Assembly (NCBI RefSeq): GCF_008477545.1
Contig: NZ_VORA01000002.1
Location: 186,001 to 250,000 of the forward strand
DNA from: Roseibium aestuarii
Lineage (GTDB): Bacteria > Pseudomonadota > Alphaproteobacteria > Rhizobiales > Stappiaceae
Reading direction: 5' to 3'
DNA length: 64,000 nt
In this document: positions 53,724-63,854 of the stretch, piece by piece
Position numbering within the stretch: position 1 is the first letter of the stretch
How the letters are laid out: every line of letters starts with the position of its first letter
Position numbers and translations under genes: made by a program
Notes under the pieces: generated by a model
What the model was told of the DNA's origin: nothing
Seen by the model: only the letters and a program-made list of their open reading frames with translations
The model's database searches: none

Positions 53724-56354
53724 TCAGAACTGGTAGGACATGCCGGCCCAGAAGACCCGGCCCTTCTTGAACGGATAGTCGTCGTCGGCGTTCTTGTTCC
53801 CGATGTGGTTGAACACGTTGTCCACCTTCACGGTCAGGTCGGCCGCGCCATATTTGGTCTCCGCCACCCGCAGGGTGCCGCCCATGTTGACCACCACATT
53901 GGCGCTGTACCGATAGTCTTCGTAGATATCGTGGCGCAGACCGTTGAAGGTCGTCTCCGACCCGGTGTCACGCACCCCGTCATAGGCCAGCGAGAACTCG
54001 GCGTTGGACCACAGGCGCACCCGGTCTTCCCACAGGCTGCCATCCACCGTTAGCGTCAGGCGCACCGGAATGTCGAGATTGCCCTTCACGGTGGTGAAGC
54101 TCTCATCCGTGTAGGACTGACCATTGTAGAGAATGTAGTCGGTCTCCTCGTCCGTCGGCACGTAGCTGTCGTCGGACACGCGGCTCTTTGCCCAGGTCAC
54201 CGACCCGCTCAGGCCGAAGCCGCTGAGTGCGCCGAAGTCGAGCCCATCCCAGAACTTGCCGTATTCCAGGCTGGCGGAGCTGTATTCGCTCCAGCCGTCA
54301 TTGGTCAGCACGTTGGTCCCAGTCATGGAATAGGTGCCGGTGGAAGAGGCAAACTGATCGCGGCCCTTGCGGTGCAGGCCCTTCACCCGGAAGGTGCCGC
54401 CCAGCAGCGGATCGACCACCGTCACGCCGGCGAAGATCTCGTCCGTATAGGGCGAGTCCAGACCACGGGCGCTGTTCAAGCTGGACGAGGTCGAGGTCGC
54501 CGCACTCCAGCCGTTGCCGCCTTCCGTGTTGTAGACCACGCCGCCCACGGCAGAACGGGTCGAGGTGAAGCCCTTGGGGATGCCGTCGCGGATCGCATAT
54601 TCCAGCATGGAATTGGTGTAGTAGCGCCCGCCGCCGCCGGTCAGCACCACATCCTTCATCACGTCCAGGCTTGCAGACACCCGGGGCGAGAGATTCACGT
54701 TCTGCTGATAGTCGTTATAGTCGAGCCGCAGGCCGGTCTTCAGATCCAGGCGGTTGAAGTCGAAGTCCATCTCCCCGTAGAGATCGAACTGGGTCACGGA
54801 TGCCTCGGTGCGATAGGCGAGCCATGTGCTGCGCGTGCGCGCAAACTGGTCCCCCGTGCACAGCGGATCGTTCGGATCATCGCAGGTGTAGACATTGGGC
54901 GTGGCACTGATCGTGGTCGCCCCGTAAAGCGTGACGTCTTCAGGCCGCTCGCGGGCCAGATCGAAGCGGGTGACGCTGCCGCCCACCTTGACCTCATGGC
55001 CGAACAGGCCGGCAGAGCCCTTGAGCTTCAGGCCATAGTCTGTCTGGCTTTCCAGCAGGTCACCATACCCGCCGATGCGGCAGGAGGTCAGATAGGCGGT
55101 CGGATCTCCGACGCACTCGTCAAAGGCCGTGGTCGAATAGCTCTTGCTGGGCTGGGAAATGGTGATGAAGGTCGCCGTATTGCTTTCCGCGTCACGACCG
55201 GATTCGCTCATGTTGAGCGAGGCAATCGCCTCCACACGGCTGTTCTCGAAGGCGCCGAGCGTGCCGAGATCCCGCTGGAAAGTCAGGGCATTGGACCAGC
55301 CGTCGCCGAGGATGCTGGTTCCCGATTGCAGGGCACCCGCGCTCTCCCAGTCTTCCGTGTAGGGCGCATAGATGGACTGAAAGGTCAGCGTGCCGATTTC
55401 GGTCTCGCCCTTCACCTTGCCCATGAAGGTTTCGGAGAAACTCTCAGTCTCGACCTTGGACTGATCCACATACTGGGAGGCACGCTGCTTCTCGCCAAAG
55501 GCATGCTGGCGGCCATAGGCAACAAGCGCCGCCCATTTCTCGTTGATCGGACCGCTGAGCCAGAGGTTCTCCTGATCCTTGTAGAACTCGGGCGCCTCCC
55601 GGTCATTCGGGTTCTCGCCGTCTTCGGTGGCCAGATTGAACGTCGCCAGCTCGCTGCCGGTATAGCCCACGTCAAAGCCTGCATGGACCCGGTCCTTGAA
55701 GGGATCGCGGGTCTTGTAATTCACCACGCCCCCCTGGAACCGGCCATACTCCGCCGAGACGCCGCTGTCCTGAACCGTGACGCTCTCGATCAGGCTGGGA
55801 GAGACAAAGATCGACTGGCTGTGGCCGCCATAGGCGGAATCCACCACCGGAAGCAGCGTATCGTCTTCCAGCGTGGCGCGGGCATCGCCGGAGGTTCCGG
55901 CGATCCGGTTGATCTCCACCCCGTCGAGCAGGAAATTGTTCTCGGTGATCCGAGCGCCGGAAATCGACACTTCCGTTGGCTTCAGGTCCAGTTCGCGGGC
56001 AAGGGAGGTGCCGCCGTCGTCCGTCGCATCCGTGCGCCACTGCACGTTCGGCAGGGTCTTCAGCACCGCATTGGCGTCACCCGTGCTGTCGGAGCGGGCC
56101 TGCACCTGGCTCTCGTCCAGCACAACCACGCCCACCGCCGACGGATCGCCTGCGCCCAGAAGAAGCGTCTCGCCCGATCCCTCGGTGCCCACCACGACCT
56201 CCGGCAGAACCTCGCCATTGACCACGACCGGCTTTGCAATCACCGGCTTGGGAACAGTCGCCCCGGCCGCCTGCGCGGCGCTGGCAAGGCAGAGTTCGAG
56301 AAGGGCCACCGAGGCCAGAAGTTTCAAGGCAAGCGGTCGTTTGTCGTAACGCAT
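53724..56354 (-). CDS. TonB-dependent outer-membrane receptor
   Basis: An 876-residue receptor. A signal peptide (LLASVALLELCLASAAQA) leads to a TonB-box-like stretch (LPEVVVGTEG) and a plug domain (LLDGVEINRIAGTSGDAR, VSAEYGRFQGGVVNYKT). The rest is a long beta-barrel that ends with aromatic residue Phe (WAGMSYQF). Two pairs of cysteines in the barrel (DECVGDPTAYLTSCR and VYTCDDPNDPLCTGD) could form loop disulphides. ATG at 56354 follows GGGGAA; an in-frame upstream start at 56471 has no signal peptide. The ligand is unknown. It is cotranscribed with the di-haem peroxidase. Confidence 0.9.
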   Translation of the reverse strand: MRYDKRPLALKLLASVALLELCLASAAQAAGATVPKPVIAKPVVVNGEVLPEVVVGTEGSGETLLLGAGDPSAVGVVVLDESQVQARSDSTGDANAVLKTLPNVQWRTDATDDGGTSLARELDLKPTEVSISGARITENNFLLDGVEINRIAGTSGDARATLEDDTLLPVVDSAYGGHSQSIFVSPSLIESVTVQDSGVSAEYGRFQGGVVNYKTRDPFKDRVHAGFDVGYTGSELATFNLATEDGENPNDREAPEFYKDQENLWLSGPINEKWAALVAYGRQHAFGEKQRASQYVDQSKVETESFSETFMGKVKGETEIGTLTFQSIYAPYTEDWESAGALQSGTSILGDGWSNALTFQRDLGTLGAFENSRVEAIASLNMSESGRDAESNTATFITISQPSKSYSTTAFDECVGDPTAYLTSCRIGGYGDLLESQTDYGLKLKGSAGLFGHEVKVGGSVTRFDLARERPEDVTLYGATTISATPNVYTCDDPNDPLCTGDQFARTRSTWLAYRTEASVTQFDLYGEMDFDFNRLDLKTGLRLDYNDYQQNVNLSPRVSASLDVMKDVVLTGGGGRYYTNSMLEYAIRDGIPKGFTSTRSAVGGVVYNTEGGNGWSAATSTSSSLNSARGLDSPYTDEIFAGVTVVDPLLGGTFRVKGLHRKGRDQFASSTGTYSMTGTNVLTNDGWSEYSSASLEYGKFWDGLDFGALSGFGLSGSVTWAKSRVSDDSYVPTDEETDYILYNGQSYTDESFTTVKGNLDIPVRLTLTVDGSLWEDRVRLWSNAEFSLAYDGVRDTGSETTFNGLRHDIYEDYRYSANVVVNMGGTLRVAETKYGAADLTVKVDNVFNHIGNKNADDDYPFKKGRVFWAGMSYQF

Positions 56355-56741
56355 CTGTTCCCCGTTCCGGAAGCTGGAGCTTCGCCACACCCCCCCGGGG
56401 ATGGCCGTCATGATCTGCAGGATGTCCGGACAGCGGTCCGCGACATCGACACGGCGGCATATCAGCAACATCGGGAAGGATCGAGTTTAATATGAGAAAA
56501 AAACTCAAGTTGATGCATATTTGCGATCACAGGTTGAAATGCCGTGTGCGTCATTTCGCTCTAAACGCTCGGCAGAGCGCCGGTTTTCCACATGCCGCTA
56601 CGCGAGCGGGCGCGATCGCGGGCTGAAGATACACGGACAGGTTTTGCACCTGCCCGTCTCGGCGGTCGTCAAGAATGTTGACGAGTGCCTCCTGACCGGC
56701 GCTTACTTTGGGGAAGAAGCGCAATCATGGGGGCATGAGAC
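56355..56741. promoter_or_regulatory. Divergent region upstream of the TonB receptor and the coiled-coil gene
   Basis: The 387 bases include an AT-rich stretch at 56480-56530 (GTTTAATATGAGAAAAAAAC, then AAGTTGATGCATATTTGCG), the best candidate for the receptor promoter. I see no clear Fur, Irr or RirA box and do not claim one. The part to 56741 holds no convincing gene. An 88-residue open frame at 56521-56787 is rejected for lack of character. Confidence 0.4.
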
Positions 56742-58058
56742 GTGCGAACCGGGCTGGACCTTGCGCAAGCAGTCTTCGATCAGCTGACCTGCGCCACGAC
56801 CGGCGAGCGGGAGCTGCTGTTCGCCCTGTCGCGCCAGTCCCAGGCGATCCTGGACACGCGCCGCCGGCAGGTGCTGCTCGCAGCCCAGCTGCTTCAGGAT
56901 TTCGGCGGTCTCCTCACCTCCGTTCACATTCCCGACGCCCTCTGCGACACCCTGACCACCCTTGCCCAGCGCCTGGAGCAGGAACTCGACCACAATGCCC
57001 GCAGCACTGCGGCGCTGGCAGCAGATCTCCGCCGGGACGAGCAGGACCGGGCCACGCAGATACGCAACCGGACCCTCGCGGCGGGAGCCCTTGCGCGCGC
57101 CCGCGAAGAACTCGCCGGAATGGAGACCATCGCCCATCGGGACCTGAGCGAGGATCCGGATGTCACGGCGGCCATCCACGCGCTCGCCCAGCAATCTGAA
57201 CTGGCCCGTCAGGCCCGGCTGGATCTCACGAAAGCCCTCCAAGCCCTGTCAGGGCGTGAAGGCGGTCGACCGAAGCGCAAGCGCCCGTCCGACGGCGAGG
57301 CTGCAACCGATGGCCAGCAGGACGCCTGCCTTGCCCTCGCCCGGCACGCGGACCTTCTGGAGGAAACGGCACGCGAGGCGGAACTCGACCTGCTCTCGGC
57401 CTGGCGCAGGGCGGTTGAGCGCCATGGCGAAGGCGACCTCTTCGGCAAGGTCATGCTCCAGCGCGCCTCCCTTGCGACCATCGAACAGGATCTTCGGGCG
57501 AGCGGCACGCGGATCTCCGCCGCGCTGGAAGAACTGGAACGGCTGCAACAGGCGGCCGGCGACGACGACAGCCTGACCTTCCCCCTTGCCCGATTGCCCG
57601 CAGATCAGGGGGAAGCCCTGCGCGAGATCTGGCAAGAGGCCCTCGCCCGCAACGATCCGGATCTGGAGGAGCGCCTGCGCCCGATCGAGGAGCTGAGCGA
57701 GCGCATGGCCCTCCTGAGTGCCGACGCTGCCCGCCTGCATCGGCGGATCGACGAGCAGACGCGCCATCGGAAAAGGCTGGAGGACCTGTTCCGCCGCATC
57801 GACCGGCAAGGTCTCGCCCATCCCTCCATCAACTTCCTTGACGGGCCCGCCCTGACGGCGGCCTTTCAGGCCATGCTTGAGCGCCGGATGAGCGAGACCA
57901 GCTTCTGGGCCAGGGTGGTCAACGAGGTCGAACGACCCGGAGTCTGGCCGGAGGCCCGGCCGCTGAGCGCATGTCCCGTGCCCTATCTGCCGCTGGCTGA
58001 CTTCACCCTCGGTCCGGACGCCCCGGCCGGAGCCGATCTGGTTGTCCCGCCGCTGTGA
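56742..58058 (+). CDS. Coiled-coil protein, function unknown
   Basis: A 438-residue, mostly alpha-helical protein rich in Ala, Leu, Arg and Glu. Long heptad stretches such as LAQRLEQELDHNARSTAALAADLRRD and RIDEQTRHRKRLEDLFRRIDR suggest coiled coils over most of residues 10-380, and a short proline-rich C-terminus follows. I recognise no family, no signal peptide and no membrane segment. The start is GTG at 56742. The gene is divergent from the TonB receptor and is followed by a 349-base gap. Confidence 0.6.
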   Translation: MRTGLDLAQAVFDQLTCATTGERELLFALSRQSQAILDTRRRQVLLAAQLLQDFGGLLTSVHIPDALCDTLTTLAQRLEQELDHNARSTAALAADLRRDEQDRATQIRNRTLAAGALARAREELAGMETIAHRDLSEDPDVTAAIHALAQQSELARQARLDLTKALQALSGREGGRPKRKRPSDGEAATDGQQDACLALARHADLLEETAREAELDLLSAWRRAVERHGEGDLFGKVMLQRASLATIEQDLRASGTRISAALEELERLQQAAGDDDSLTFPLARLPADQGEALREIWQEALARNDPDLEERLRPIEELSERMALLSADAARLHRRIDEQTRHRKRLEDLFRRIDRQGLAHPSINFLDGPALTAAFQAMLERRMSETSFWARVVNEVERPGVWPEARPLSACPVPYLPLADFTLGPDAPAGADLVVPPL

Positions 58059-58407
58059 CCAAAAGGTCGCACCAGCCGCAGATCCGCCGTTTTCTGGTGA
58101 ACCTTTCTGAGCCTCGGAACTTTACCTTTCGTGCGAAATGGCCCGCAGGGCCGTGCACGACAGGGATCTCGCCCGGAAGTGACACGCCGGACGATCTTGT
58201 CAGGGGGAAGCGGATGGGGCACCTTTCGACCATGACCGAGCATTTTCCGGGACCGGGCCGCTGGAAGGCCCGGATCGTTCCGGGCTTGCCGGGTGCGGCG
58301 TGGCGGGCACCGTGTTCGTTCCCGTCCCCTGGCCGCCCGGAAGATCCGCCTTCCGACCCGTTTGCCCTTCCCGCGCCAGCTTTCGCCTGCGCCACCAGGA
58401 TCATCAT
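58059..58407. other. Gap between the coiled-coil and lipoprotein genes
   Basis: No supported gene. It should contain the promoter of the lipoprotein gene. Small open frames in it lack ribosome-binding sites and coding character. Confidence 0.45.
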
Positions 58408-58884
58408 ATGAAAAAGACGATTGCCCTCGCTCTTCTCTGCGGCCTTGCCGCCTGCCAGACCGCACCGCGCCCCTCCGCGCCGCCCGCAGCGCCCAATGCC
58501 ACGGCCGGATCCCAGGCCGTCTCGATTGCCGCCAGCCCGCAAGCCGTGCACGACACCCTGGTCGCCAGCGCCCAGGAAAAGGGCACTCCGGTCATCCAGG
58601 ACGAGACCAACATGGTGGTCATGGAACGGCGCATGACGGAAGCCAACCCGGCCCTCGACAAGGAATTCGGCCCCTCCGACAACGGCGACCGGGTCATCCG
58701 CATCCGCGTCCGCTTCACCGGCACCGAATGCCGCACGGAAGCCGTCCAGGATCTCGCCATCATCAACAATGTCCGAACTGCACTCGAACAGAGCTTCGTC
58801 CTGCCGGGCAACGCCAACACCATGGAAAGCCTTCGCGGCCTCAAGTCCCGCGCCGAACAGGGCAGCCCCTGCCCGCGCATCTGA
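58408..58884 (+). CDS. Putative lipoprotein, function unknown
   Basis: A 158-residue protein with a lipoprotein signal peptide (MKKTIALALLCGLAAC, lipobox Leu-Ala-Ala-Cys, Cys16). The linker after it is Pro/Ala-rich (APRPSAPPAAPNA). The rest is an alpha/beta domain with Asp and Arg residues (RVIRIRVRFTGTECRTEA) and three further cysteines. I recognise no family. The ATG at 58408 gives the signal peptide; an ATG at 58300 would bury it. It is convergent with cckA and shares the terminator between them. Confidence 0.68.
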   Translation: MKKTIALALLCGLAACQTAPRPSAPPAAPNATAGSQAVSIAASPQAVHDTLVASAQEKGTPVIQDETNMVVMERRMTEANPALDKEFGPSDNGDRVIRIRVRFTGTECRTEAVQDLAIINNVRTALEQSFVLPGNANTMESLRGLKSRAEQGSPCPRI

Positions 58885-58906
58885 CGCGAAAGCCCGACGA
58901 CAAACC

Positions 58907-58936
58907 AAAAAACCCGGCCGCGAGGCCGGGTTTTTT
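58907..58936. terminator. Bidirectional rho-independent terminator
   Basis: AAAAAACCCGGCC (58907-58919), loop GCGA, GGCCGGGTTTTTT (58924-58936) is perfect and has six A and six T at its ends, so it works on both strands. It separates the convergent lipoprotein gene (ends 58884) and cckA (ends 58960). Confidence 0.92.
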
Positions 58937-58959
58937 CATGTCAGACCAGAGGCTTGCCC

Positions 58960-61533
58960 CTAGCTGTTGAGCACTTCCTTCACCGTGGTGGCCAGCTGCT
59001 TCAGCGTGAAGGGCTTGGGCAGGAAGAAGAACTTCTCGCCCGCGGGCAGGTTCTCCTCGAAGGCATCCTCCGCATAGCCGGAGACGAAGATGATCTTCAG
59101 GTCCGGCCGGGTCTTGCGCAGCTCGACCAGCAGCGTCGGGCCATCCATTTCCGGCATCACCACGTCGGAGACCACCAGATCGATCGCCCCGCCGGTTTCC
59201 TGCATCACTTCCAGCGCTTCCGTGCCGGACCCGGCCTCGTGCACCGTGTAGCCCCGCGAGGCGAGCGCACGCGCACCGAAGGCGCGAACAGCTTCCTCGT
59301 CTTCCACCAGCAGGATGGAGGCGGAGCCGGTCAGGTCGGCGACCTTTTCCTTCTCCGGCGCTTCCTTCTTCACTTCCGGCTCGGCAGAGACCTGCGGGAT
59401 GTAGCGCGGCAGGAAGATGCGGAAGGTCGTGCCCACATTGACCTCGGAGGACACGAAGACGAAGCCGCCGGTCTGCTTGACGATGCCATAGACCGTCGAC
59501 AGGCCGAGACCCGTTCCCTTGCCCACTTCCTTGGTGGAGAAGAACGGATCGAAGATCTTTTCCATGATCTCCGGCGGCATGCCGTGGCCCGTGTCTTCCA
59601 CCTCGATCAGCGTGTATTCGCCCGGAGGCATGCCACGGGTGTTCTCGAACTGGGTCGATTCGGCTTCCGTCACGTTGGAGGTGCGGATGTAGAGCTGGCC
59701 ACCATCGGACATGGCGTCGCCCGCGTTCACCGCCAGATTGACGATCACCTGTTCCAGCTGGTTCAGGTCGGCCATGACCGGCCACAGGTCGCGGCCATGC
59801 ACCACCTTCAGCTCTACCTTCTCGCCCAGCAGGCGATCGAGCAGGATGTAGAGATCCGCCAGAACGTCGTTCAGTTCCAGGCGCTGGGGCCGCAGGGTCT
59901 GGCGGCGGGAGAAGGCCAGCAGCTGCCGCACCAGGCCAGCGGCCCGGTTGGCATTCTGCTTGATGTTCATGATGTCCTGGAAGGACGGGTCGGTCGGACG
60001 GTGGCTGGCCAGCAGCAGGTCCGAGAAGCCGATGATCGCCGTCAGGACGTTGTTGAAGTCGTGCGCCACGCCGCCTGCGAGCTGGCCGATGGCCTGCATC
60101 TTCTGGCTCTGGGCGAACTGGGCCTCCAGCGCGCGCTGCTGGGTCGTCTCCAGCGCATAGAGGATCGTGGCCTCTCCGTCGCCTTCGCCTTCCTGCACTG
60201 CGGAGACATAGAAGGTGGCCGAGCGCGGGTCGTGCCCCTCGTTCAGCGGAATGTCGATGGGCGCGATCTCGCCGATGCCGCGGGCGGCAGCCGACAGGGC
60301 CTTGTCCAAATCGTTGCGGCCACTCTCGGCAACGAAGTCGCGCATGGGAGTGCGGTGCTCGCCGCTCTCCACCGCCCCGAAGAGGCGCAGGAACGGCGCA
60401 TTGGTCCGCAGCACCTTGCCATCCGCATCGAGCGAGGCAATGGCGATCGGCGTGTTGTTGAAGAAGCGGGCGAAGCGCACTTCCGCCGCCCGCAGCGCTT
60501 CCGAGGCTTCTTCGCCGCGGGACCGATTGAGCACGAGCGTGCGGCTGTCGCCGGGAATGCCGTGTTCGCCGAAGGGCACCCGGTGCAACAGGCGCACGGG
60601 CATGCCCTTGCCGGACCGGGTGACGAAGTCCAGATCGAAGGTCTCGCTGCGGACCTCCCCTTCCTGGCCCTTGACCGAGCGCACCAGCTCGGCCGCATCG
60701 CCCCGAATGATCTCGCTCAGGGACAGGTCGCCCGCCTCGAACTGGGCAAGGTCATAGCCCAGCCAGTCGGCGAGGGTGGCGTTGATGTAGTGGATGCGGC
60801 CCGCGCCATCGCAAGAGAAGAACCCGGCCGGCGCATGATCGAGGAAGTTGATGACCCGCTGCAGCTCCTGGAAGGAGTTTTCCTGCTCCGCCCGGTCCCG
60901 GGTGATGTCGGACAGCTGCCAGACCGTGAGCGCCCGGTTCTTGCGCCGGGAACGGGAGCGGGAGCGCTCCTCCTCGTCGGTCACGGACAGCGGCCGCAGG
61001 CCGATCCGGTACCAGCGTGCACTGCCATCCTGCCGCCCCAGCGGATGGGGCATGCGGATCTCTTCCTTGGCGGAGCGCCCGTCGCGCATGGCCTGGGACA
61101 GGCGATAGATCGCGTCGGCCGCATCCGGATCGCTGGAGAACACCCGCTCCACCGCCCGAACGTCGGCGGCACGCTCCACGCCTGTCAGATCAGCATAGGC
61201 CTGATTGGCGAAGACGAGCCGTCCTTCCGTGTCGGTGACCACGACCCCGTCGTCGAGGGTGTTGAGGAAGGCCGAGGAGATCGCGTTGCCGGTGCTGCGG
61301 CTGCCGAAGCGCAGGAAGCCGATGGTCCCGGCAAACAGGCAGAACACACCGACCACCGCGAGCAGGCCGAGGAGCGCGAGGATCAGAGGCTGCGACTGGT
61401 CCTTGCCCAGCAGGGCGAACACGGCGGCCGCCCCCACAAGCGCGACGGCCAGCCCCGTGAGGAGCCAGATGTTGCCGTTGCGCTCGGGCCGATCGATCAC
61501 CGGGGCGCCGGGCGTGCCGTCCACTTCACTCAT
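58960..61533 (-). CDS. cckA: Hybrid sensor histidine kinase CckA
   Basis: An 857-residue hybrid kinase that in Alphaproteobacteria feeds phosphate through ChpT to CtrA and controls the cell cycle, division and flagella. Two membrane segments are near residues 25-70 ([19 protein letters not shown] and [19 protein letters not shown]), followed by PAS-type domains, the HisKA site at His491 in [14 protein letters not shown], an HATPase domain ([15 protein letters not shown]) and a C-terminal receiver with Asp790 in [15 protein letters not shown] at 61533 is preferred to a TTG two codons up. It lies directly downstream of flhB on the same strand, 85 bases apart. Confidence 0.96.
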   Translation of the reverse strand: MSEVDGTPGAPVIDRPERNGNIWLLTGLAVALVGAAAVFALLGKDQSQPLILALLGLLAVVGVFCLFAGTIGFLRFGSRSTGNAISSAFLNTLDDGVVVTDTEGRLVFANQAYADLTGVERAADVRAVERVFSSDPDAADAIYRLSQAMRDGRSAKEEIRMPHPLGRQDGSARWYRIGLRPLSVTDEEERSRSRSRRKNRALTVWQLSDITRDRAEQENSFQELQRVINFLDHAPAGFFSCDGAGRIHYINATLADWLGYDLAQFEAGDLSLSEIIRGDAAELVRSVKGQEGEVRSETFDLDFVTRSGKGMPVRLLHRVPFGEHGIPGDSRTLVLNRSRGEEASEALRAAEVRFARFFNNTPIAIASLDADGKVLRTNAPFLRLFGAVESGEHRTPMRDFVAESGRNDLDKALSAAARGIGEIAPIDIPLNEGHDPRSATFYVSAVQEGEGDGEATILYALETTQQRALEAQFAQSQKMQAIGQLAGGVAHDFNNVLTAIIGFSDLLLASHRPTDPSFQDIMNIKQNANRAAGLVRQLLAFSRRQTLRPQRLELNDVLADLYILLDRLLGEKVELKVVHGRDLWPVMADLNQLEQVIVNLAVNAGDAMSDGGQLYIRTSNVTEAESTQFENTRGMPPGEYTLIEVEDTGHGMPPEIMEKIFDPFFSTKEVGKGTGLGLSTVYGIVKQTGGFVFVSSEVNVGTTFRIFLPRYIPQVSAEPEVKKEAPEKEKVADLTGSASILLVEDEEAVRAFGARALASRGYTVHEAGSGTEALEVMQETGGAIDLVVSDVVMPEMDGPTLLVELRKTRPDLKIIFVSGYAEDAFEENLPAGEKFFFLPKPFTLKQLATTVKEVLNS

Positions 61534-61618
61534 TCCCAAAATCTCCCTGGCCCGAATCGGAGATCGGGCAATATCCCAGCATTCTGCGCCGGGCCGGCAA
61601 ATTCAACCGAGGCAGGCA

Positions 61619-62698
61619 TCATTTCGACCGCCAGCCCGCGCGTTTCCGCATTTTAAAGACGAAGCCGATGACCTCGGCCACGGCCTTGTAGTGCTCTTCC
61701 GGAATTTCCGTGTCGATGTCGACGGTCGCATAGAGCGCGCGCGCCAGCGGCGGATTCTCGATCACCGGGATCTCGTGGGACTTCGCCACGTCCCTGATCT
61801 TCAGCGCCACCTCATCCACGCCCTTGGCCAGACAGAGCGGCGCGGTCATGCCCGTCTCGAACTTGAGCGCCACCGCATAGTGAGTCGGGTTGGTGATCAC
61901 CACCGTCGCGTCGGGCACGGCGGCCATCATGCGCTTGCGGCTGCGCTCCATGCGCAGCTGGCGGATCTTCGCCTTGACGTGCGGATCCCCTTCCGACTGC
62001 TTGTATTCTTCCTTCACCTCGCGCAGCGACATCTTCTGCTTCTCGAACCACTTGTGCCGCTGGTAGGCAAAGTCGAGGCCGGCGACCACGGTCATCACCG
62101 CCAGGATCGCCGCAAGCAGCTGCAGGGCGAGATCCTTCGTCTCCATCAGCATGACGAGGATGTCGGCATGGATCATGACTTCCATCTCGTCACGGTGAGG
62201 CCAGAGAACCGCCACCATCAGGGTGCCGACGATCAGGATCTTGACCAGACCCTTCAGGAAGTTGACGAGACTTTCAGACGAGAACAGCCGCTTGAAGCCC
62301 GAGGCGGGCGAGACCTTGGAGAGTTTCGGAATGAGCGGTTCCGAGGTGAAGAGCAGCTGGTGCTGGACCAGATTGCCGACCACCGCCATGCCCACCAGCG
62401 CCAGCAGCGGCAGACCGACGATCAGCGCGATCGACTGACCCGTGTCGCGCAGCAGCGCGCGCAGGGCCAGGCCATCGGCCGGGATCTCCGCCGCATGTTC
62501 CAGAAACCCGCGCAGATATCCGCCCACGCCGGAGACCACCTGCGGCGAGAAGATGCCGATCATCAGCACGGCCCCCGCAAGCGTGAACCAGGTGCTGACT
62601 TCCTGCGATTTGGCGACGTCCCCCTTTTCATGCGCGTCTCTCAAGCGCTTTTGCGTGGGGTCCTCTGTTTTCTCCGAGTCGTCGGAATCGTCCGCCAT
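61619..62698 (-). CDS. flhB: Flagellar export apparatus protein FlhB
   Basis: A 359-residue membrane protein of the flagellar type III export gate that switches substrate from rod/hook to filament. The N-terminus KTEDPTQKRLRDAHEKGDVAKSQEV is standard. The autocleavage site NPTH is near residue 268 (VVITNPTHYAVALKF), and the short C-terminal cytoplasmic domain ends RKRAGWRSK. It follows fliR by nine bases in the fliE-fliQ-fliR-flhB series. Confidence 0.97.
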   Translation of the reverse strand: MADDSDDSEKTEDPTQKRLRDAHEKGDVAKSQEVSTWFTLAGAVLMIGIFSPQVVSGVGGYLRGFLEHAAEIPADGLALRALLRDTGQSIALIVGLPLLALVGMAVVGNLVQHQLLFTSEPLIPKLSKVSPASGFKRLFSSESLVNFLKGLVKILIVGTLMVAVLWPHRDEMEVMIHADILVMLMETKDLALQLLAAILAVMTVVAGLDFAYQRHKWFEKQKMSLREVKEEYKQSEGDPHVKAKIRQLRMERSRKRMMAAVPDATVVITNPTHYAVALKFETGMTAPLCLAKGVDEVALKIRDVAKSHEIPVIENPPLARALYATVDIDTEIPEEHYKAVAEVIGFVFKMRKRAGWRSK

Positions 62699-62707
62699 GC
62701 CGTCTCC

Positions 62708-63478
62708 TCAGCCGTTCGTGAAGACGCCCAGCGCCTGCTGGAAGTGGTCCAGATAGAAAGTCATCATGGCGCTCAGCAGCACAAGGAACAACACCAGCCC
62801 GATCCCGATGTTCACGGGCATGGCAATGAAGAAGATCTGCATCTGGGGCATCAGCTTGTTGAGCAACCCCAGACCGAAATAGAACACGAGCCCGACCACG
62901 ATGAAGGGCGCGCTCAGACGCGTGGCGATCGACAGCACCTCGCCCGCCGTCGTGGTGGCCAGTTCGGCAAAATCCCCGACCGGCACCCATTGGCCGGGGG
63001 GGAAGAGGTCGAAACTGTCATGCAGGGCCGCGATCACCAGATAGTGGCTGTCGGTCAGGAAGATCAGCGTGACCCCCAGGATCGACAGGTAGTTGGACAG
63101 GAGCGCTCCCTGCTGACCGGTTGTCAGGTCGGACCCGAGCGCAAACGACAGGCCCGACATGTTGGCCATCACGATGCCACCGGTCTGGAGCACCGAGGTG
63201 ATCATCTTGGCGATCAGCCCGATGGAAAAGCCGATCACGAATTCGCCGCCCAGCAGCATGAACAGCCGCAGCGGATTGGAGAGGATCGCCTCCGGATAGG
63301 CCCCCGCACCCACCGGATAGAGCACCAGCGTCAGCATCAGCGCCACGCTCAGGCGCATCCGCATGGGGATGGAGGTCTCGCCCAGCGCCGGCAGCAGCAT
63401 CAGCATGGAGCCGAGCCTTGCGAACATCAGCATGTAGACCACGGCGATCTGGGGGAGGAATGACAGGTCGACGGTCAT
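62708..63478 (-). CDS. fliR: Flagellar biosynthetic protein FliR
   Basis: A 256-residue inner-membrane export-gate protein with six or more membrane segments. MTVDLSFLPQIAVVYMLMFARLGSMLMLLPALGE and GGEFVIGFSIGLIAKM are typical of FliR, as is the conserved LYFGLGLLNKLMPQMQIF-like stretch (VFYFGLGLLNKLMPQMQIFF seen in part). It forms the pentamer-like gate with FliP and FliQ. It starts 19 bases after fliQ on the minus strand. Confidence 0.96.
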   Translation of the reverse strand: MTVDLSFLPQIAVVYMLMFARLGSMLMLLPALGETSIPMRMRLSVALMLTLVLYPVGAGAYPEAILSNPLRLFMLLGGEFVIGFSIGLIAKMITSVLQTGGIVMANMSGLSFALGSDLTTGQQGALLSNYLSILGVTLIFLTDSHYLVIAALHDSFDLFPPGQWVPVGDFAELATTTAGEVLSIATRLSAPFIVVGLVFYFGLGLLNKLMPQMQIFFIAMPVNIGIGLVLFLVLLSAMMTFYLDHFQQALGVFTNG

Positions 63479-63497
63479 CGCCCCGCCCCGCGCCCGC

Positions 63498-63767
63498 TCA
63501 AGACGGTGTGGCGAGGATCAGCTCGCCGATGCGGTTCATGAAGGCCGCCAGCATCTGTCCCATGTAGGGCAATGTCAGCAACAGGGTCGCGAAGATGGCC
63601 AAGATCTTCGGCACGAAGACCAGGGTCATTTCCTGGATCTGCGTCAGCGCCTGGAAGAGCGCGATCACCACGCCCACCACGAGACCGACGACCATGACGG
63701 GGCCGGCCACGAGGATCATGGTCCAAACCCCTTCACGGGCGAGATCGAGCACCTCTCCGCCGGTCAT
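63498..63767 (-). CDS. fliQ: Flagellar biosynthetic protein FliQ
   Basis: An 89-residue protein with two membrane segments (ILVAGPVMVVGLVVGVVIALFQ and PKILAIFATLLLTLPYMG), the standard FliQ build; its helix hairpins form the export gate around FliP-FliR. The ATG at 63767 is the family start. The longer frame to 63821 would add unrelated residues. fliE lies upstream after 87 bases. Confidence 0.96.
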   Translation of the reverse strand: MTGGEVLDLAREGVWTMILVAGPVMVVGLVVGVVIALFQALTQIQEMTLVFVPKILAIFATLLLTLPYMGQMLAAFMNRIGELILATPS

Positions 63768-63854
63768 CCTGCGCTGGTCCTGTTCCGGTTCCTGTCGGCC
63801 GCGAGCGGCCTGCCACGTCATTCCGGCGAAGGGCCGGATGCTAGAAGGGATGCC

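Noticed and set aside
56480-56530. A Fur, Irr or RirA box upstream of the TonB receptor
   Set aside because: The stretch is AT-rich, but no sequence there matches the known iron-box consensus well enough to claim one.
56521-56787. An 88-codon open frame before the coiled-coil gene
   Set aside because: It has no ribosome-binding site, no family resemblance and overlaps the GTG start of the next gene in another frame.
61205-63463. A 752-codon open frame on the plus strand over flhB and fliR
   Set aside because: The minus strand encodes FlhB and FliR; the plus-strand translation is a His/Gln/Arg-rich shadow.
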